A DNA stretch of 7,814 nucleotides from NCBI GenBank assembly GCA_003448025.1, contig DLXL01000378.1, positions 1 through 7,814 of the forward strand, given 5' to 3'. A program made the translations under genes and the position numbers. How positions within the stretch are numbered: position 1 is the first letter of the stretch; each line of letters opens with the position of its first letter. The notes under the pieces are model-generated. The model was not told where the DNA came from. It was given only the letters and a program-made list of their open reading frames with translations, and ran no database searches. This document shows, piece by piece, positions 6,197 through 7,814 of this stretch. This DNA comes from Saprospirales bacterium (lineage in GTDB: Bacteria; Bacteroidota; Bacteroidia; Chitinophagales; Saprospiraceae).

Positions 6197-6769
6197 TCAG
6201 CCTGCCATCAGGTGAGGATTTTGTTCCATGATATGTCTTAAACGTTGCCGGGCGCGACAAAGTTTTGTTTTCGCATTGGTCATGGTAAGATTGGTAATTT
6301 GGCAAATCTCCTCCAGACTGTGCTCATACAGGTAAAACAAGGTAATAATAGCAGCATCATCCGAAGAAAGCTGTGCAATGGCCTGTTGAAGAGCGATGTT
6401 GCGGTCTGCTAATTCCATTGCATGCGAAGCATCAGGGCTGCTCACATGTAGCAGGTTTACCGGTTTTTCCTGATCGTCCAGTGAAAGAATGTCAGGGTTT
6501 TGTTTTCGTAAAAAATTCAGTGATGTAGAATAGGCAATTTTATACAGCCAGGTAGAAAATCGCGCATCTCCCCTAAAGTCGGCCAGATACCGGAAGGCGC
6601 GCAAAAAAGTATCCTGCGCCACCTCATGTGCATCTTCGCGATTTTTCACGAGTCGCAATACCAGCGTAAAAACATAGCGTTCATAACGGGTTACCAGGTT
6701 GGCAAATGCCGCCTGTCTGCCTGCAAGGGCTTGCTGGATTAGCGTTTCGTCTGTGATGGCTGTACTCAT
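6197..6769 (-). CDS. ECF-type RNA polymerase sigma factor
   Basis: A 190-residue sigma-70 family factor of the extracytoplasmic-function class, which directs RNA polymerase to a small regulon. Region 2 (about 22-90) carries LVTRYERYVFTLVLRLV, then NREDAHEVAQDTFLRAF and FSTWLYKIAYSTSLNFLRK, which bind core polymerase and the -10 element. A variable linker (about 92-122) leads to region 4 (about 125-182), with the helix-turn-helix in HSLEEICQITNLTMTNAKTKLCRARQRLRHI recognising the -35 element. Regions 1 and 3 are absent, as expected for this class, and the length is normal. The start at 6769 is supported by the standard N-terminus (DETLIQQALAGRQAAF). It leads an apparent three-gene operon with the anti-sigma-like and TonB-like genes. 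A hairpin and a -7-like element lie just upstream. Confidence 0.96.
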   Translation of the reverse strand: MSTAITDETLIQQALAGRQAAFANLVTRYERYVFTLVLRLVKNREDAHEVAQDTFLRAFRYLADFRGDARFSTWLYKIAYSTSLNFLRKQNPDILSLDDQEKPVNLLHVSSPDASHAMELADRNIALQQAIAQLSSDDAAIITLFYLYEHSLEEICQITNLTMTNAKTKLCRARQRLRHIMEQNPHLMAG

Positions 6770-6777
6770 ATTGGTCT

Positions 6778-6805
6778 GCTGTTTTCCGGAATGCTGGAAA
6801 ACAGC
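6778..6805 (-). promoter_or_regulatory. Perfect 10-bp hairpin in the sigma-factor 5' leader
   Basis: GCTGTTTTCC (6778-6787) and GGAAAACAGC (6796-6805) are exact reverse complements around an 8-base loop. On the sigma mRNA the stem ends 8 nt before the ATG at 6769, covering the place where a ribosome would load, so it could control translation or be a protein-binding operator. On the plus strand the same stem is followed by five T (6806-6810) and so resembles a terminator, but no plus-strand gene lies nearby to need one. Confidence 0.65.
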
Positions 6806-6828
6806 TTTTTATCTGAGCAGATCAGACA

Positions 6829-6836
6829 CAAATATA
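6829..6836 (-). promoter_or_regulatory. Candidate -7 element for the sigma operon
   Basis: On the minus strand this reads TATATTTG, an exact TAnnTTTG match. The start point would be near 6823 and the leader about 53 nt, containing the whole hairpin at 6778-6805. No good TTTG -33 element is found upstream. Confidence 0.42.
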
Positions 6837-6869
6837 AGGATGGAGGTTACAGGTTGGGTGTTTAATTTT

Positions 6870-6912
6870 GAGTACATGAGTGACGAGTACATGAGTACAT
6901 GATTGAAGAGGG
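6870..6912 (+). repeat. 43-bp repeat, copy 1
   Basis: The copy is built around AGTACATG units: GAGTACATGAGTGAC, GAGTACATG, AGTACATG, then ATTGAAGAGGG. It matches the reverse complement of copy 3 at 41 of 43 positions; the two differences are an A/C exchange at positions 15 and 38. Read on this strand it encodes EYMSDEYMST and then a stop codon, the same peptide type that ends the hydrolase, although no gene is visible upstream on this strand. Confidence 0.85.
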
Positions 6913-6943
6913 ATGTCAATCAGCCGGGCATTTGTGCTGACCC

Positions 6944-6956
6944 CAAGCCAGCGCCC
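6944..6956 (+). repeat. CAAGCCAGCGCCC segment, first of a pair
   Basis: CAAGCCAGCGCCC recurs at 7043-7056 with one extra C. Each segment is closely followed by a minus-oriented copy of the AGTACATG repeat (copies 2 and 3), so the duplicated unit is larger than the 43-bp core, about 55-60 bp. Confidence 0.65.
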
Positions 6957-6958
6957 AT

Positions 6959-6991
6959 CCTCTTCAATCATGTACTCGTCACTCATGTACT
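6959..6991 (-). repeat. 43-bp repeat, copy 2, lacking one 8-bp unit
   Basis: The reverse complement is identical to copy 1 (6871-6911) except that one AGTACATG unit is missing, giving 33 instead of 41 bp. Copies 1 and 2 therefore form an inverted repeat around 46 bp and could form a long hairpin. The clean 8-bp loss points to slippage between adjacent units. Confidence 0.85.
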
Positions 6992-6993
6992 AC

Positions 6994-7017
6994 AAAAATG
7001 CAGCCCCGATGGGGCTG
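6994..7017 (-). terminator. Candidate intrinsic terminator of the hydrolase gene
   Basis: On the minus strand a 7-bp GC-rich stem, CAGCCCC/GGGGCTG (7017-7001) with a three-base loop, is followed after two bases by five T (6998-6994). It lies about 50 bp past the hydrolase stop codon, a suitable place for rho-independent termination. A second small stem (GGGCC/GGCCC, 7019-7031) immediately precedes it. The stem is also a common type of palindromic repeat, so termination is inferred. Confidence 0.45.
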
Positions 7018-7042
7018 GGGGCCTTCGGCCCTGACGGCATTG

Positions 7043-7056
7043 CAAGCCCAGCGCCC
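7043..7056 (+). repeat. CAAGCCCAGCGCCC segment, second of a pair
   Basis: This repeats 6944-6956 with one extra C and leads into copy 3 of the 43-bp repeat in the same relative arrangement, indicating a direct duplication of a larger unit. Confidence 0.65.
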
Positions 7057-7057
7057 T

Positions 7058-7100
7058 CCCTCGTCAATCATGTACTCATGTACTCTTCACTCATGTACTC
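7058..7100 (-). repeat. 43-bp repeat, copy 3, coding for the hydrolase C-terminus
   Basis: This full-length copy in minus orientation overlaps the last 33 bp of the hydrolase gene. In the hydrolase frame it encodes EYMSEEYMST plus the TGA at 7070-7068. It differs from copy 1 at two positions out of 43. Confidence 0.85.
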
Positions 7101-7736
7101 CAATAACTCCGTCTGCTCCATCAGGTGTTTCCCTTCCGGGAGCAATACGAATCTGGCGCCGGGAATGAGCGCTGCAACTTTTCGGCTTTCTGCCTCACTG
7201 ACCACATTATCCATCGCGCCCCAACCAATGGTAACCGGGCATTGTATTTCAGCGAAAGCGCTTTCCGGTATACCGTTGCCATGCCCCAGTTCGTGAAGGA
7301 ATGCAGCCGTGTCCCGGCAAAGATCTTTCCAGCGTTCGGCGCCGTGCTGTTGAATCAGAGAGGCTGCCAGTGGCGGCGCTTTGGCCTCTATTTTTTCCGG
7401 ATCAAACATCCTGCTCATGCCTGCCGCCACCTCCGGATTCCATTCCAGTTTGGTACCATAGGTTTTTAGGCTGCGAATACGTTCGGGATGTTGCCATGCC
7501 AGCCAGAGCCCTACATATCCACCCATGGAATACCCAAAAATATCGGCCTGGGTTATGTTGTGTGCGTCCAGCTCCCGGATCACAGCATCAGCAAAACCGG
7601 TCATGGAAAATGGTCCGTTTGCCGGCACGCCGCCATGTCCGGGCAGGTTCAGGGCTATGGAGCCTGGTTTGGCAGCCAGGTAACGTTCAAAAGCAGCGGC
7701 GCTGCCCAGGGCGCCGTGTAAGAAAATGGTAGTCAT
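7068..7736 (-). CDS. Alpha/beta hydrolase
   Basis: A 222-residue soluble alpha/beta-hydrolase-fold enzyme. Visible elements are the oxyanion-hole motif LHG (6-8), LPGHGG (31-36), the nucleophile elbow GYSMGG with Ser70, a likely acid Asp176 in GAMDNVVS, and the catalytic His204 in EGKHLMEQ. No signal peptide or membrane segment is seen, so it should act in the cytoplasm. Spacing and motifs resemble MenH and other small esterase-like members, but the substrate cannot be read from the sequence and there are no menaquinone genes nearby. The ATG at 7736 is chosen because the fold begins there at once (MTTIFLHG); the frame open to 7793 adds 19 residues translated largely from repeat DNA. The last ten residues, EYMSEEYMST, come from a copy of the 43-bp repeat, so the original C-terminus was probably different. 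It is transcribed toward the sigma operon on the same strand. Confidence 0.93.
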   Translation of the reverse strand: MTTIFLHGALGSAAAFERYLAAKPGSIALNLPGHGGVPANGPFSMTGFADAVIRELDAHNITQADIFGYSMGGYVGLWLAWQHPERIRSLKTYGTKLEWNPEVAAGMSRMFDPEKIEAKAPPLAASLIQQHGAERWKDLCRDTAAFLHELGHGNGIPESAFAEIQCPVTIGWGAMDNVVSEAESRKVAALIPGARFVLLPEGKHLMEQTELLEYMSEEYMST

Positions 7737-7762
7737 GGGTTTGTTATAGGAGGAGAAAGAGT

Positions 7763-7814
7763 TTTTTTTACCGCAGAAGCGCGAAGCGCGCACCTCTGCG
7801 CCTCCGCGTCTCTG
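7763..7814. repeat. Partial CCGCAGAG-type repeat at window edge
   Basis: After a T-run this reads ACCGCAGAAGCGCGAAGCG and then CACCTCTGCG, CCTCCGCG and TCTCTG up to the window end. The segment from 7791 resembles 5103-5126 of the repeat between pbpC and the TonB-like gene, and the missing right arm (CGGT...) probably lies beyond the edge. It sits 27 bp upstream of the hydrolase start. Confidence 0.65.

Larger units (their letters stand above)
6837..7067. other. Repeat-rich spacer with no gene
   Basis: Between the sigma promoter region and the hydrolase stop codon I find no credible gene. The frames that are open here translate repeat DNA. The stretch holds two complete copies of the 43-bp repeat family and the edge of a third, two related GC-rich segments (6944-6956 and 7043-7056) and the hairpins near 7001-7031. 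Confidence 0.7.

Noticed and set aside
6165..6305. Longer start for the anti-sigma-like protein at 6305
   Set aside because: It would overlap the sigma gene by about 110 bp, and the added 47 residues only translate sigma coding DNA in another frame. The ATG at 6164 directly follows the sigma stop.
6870..7100. CRISPR array
   Set aside because: The three copies vary in length and orientation, and the intervening sequences are of unequal size and partly related to each other; no cas gene is present.
6913..7296. 127-codon plus-strand frame across the repeats
   Set aside because: Its first half translates AGTACATG repeats (MYSSLMY-type peptides) and the rest lies antisense to the hydrolase gene.
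7737..7793. 19-residue longer start for the hydrolase
   Set aside because: The extra codons come largely from the CCGCAGAG-type repeat, and the hydrolase fold begins immediately at the ATG at 7736.

Overview
The window looks like chromosomal DNA of a member of the Bacteroidota, probably near Saprospiria/Saprospiraceae. This is inferred from several traits: TAnnTTTG-type -7 promoter elements, starts without clear Shine-Dalgarno sequences, a DUF4920-type lipoprotein, a secreted MORN-repeat/caspase fusion, a small TonB-C protein, and intergenic repeats of the CACAAAG and CCGCAGAG kinds. Nothing here indicates a phage, plasmid, insertion sequence or CRISPR locus.

Layout from left to right. (1) A 3'-truncated lipoprotein gene of the DUF4920 type reads leftward off the edge (1-423, minus). 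(2) A 286-bp AT-rich divergent spacer carries back-to-back -7-like elements. (3) A secreted protein of nine MORN-like units and a caspase (peptidase C14) domain follows (710-2389, plus). (4) A 159-bp nested inverted-repeat element (2403-2561) can fold as one long stem carrying two hairpins. (5) pbpC, encoding a bifunctional penicillin-binding protein 1C, follows it (2589-5048, plus). (6) A convergent spacer contains a CCGCAGAG-type inverted repeat. (7) A leftward cluster, in transcription order, encodes an ECF sigma factor (6769-6197), a two-helix anti-sigma-like membrane protein (6164-5640) and a small TonB C-terminal-domain protein (5598-5143). (8) A repeat-rich spacer (about 6868-7100) holds three copies of a 43-bp repeat in mixed orientation; the third copy encodes the last residues and stop codon of the next gene. 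(9) An alpha/beta hydrolase gene (7736-7068, minus) follows, and a second CCGCAGAG-type repeat runs off the right edge.

Functional reading: most products act at the cell envelope (lipoprotein, exported caspase, peptidoglycan synthase, membrane anti-sigma factor, TonB-like protein). The sigma/anti-sigma/TonB-like cluster is the only clear functional unit. The other genes are neighbours with no demonstrated link. Two of the longest open frames (MORN-caspase and pbpC) and the hydrolase frame extend upstream of their likely starts, for pbpC and the hydrolase through repeat DNA, so those N-terminal extensions are probably artefacts.

The least explained material is the repeat DNA: the three-way-junction element before pbpC, and the 43-bp repeat that has become the C-terminus of the hydrolase. 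Among proteins, the MORN-caspase with its twice-used CxxxxC header is the most unusual.
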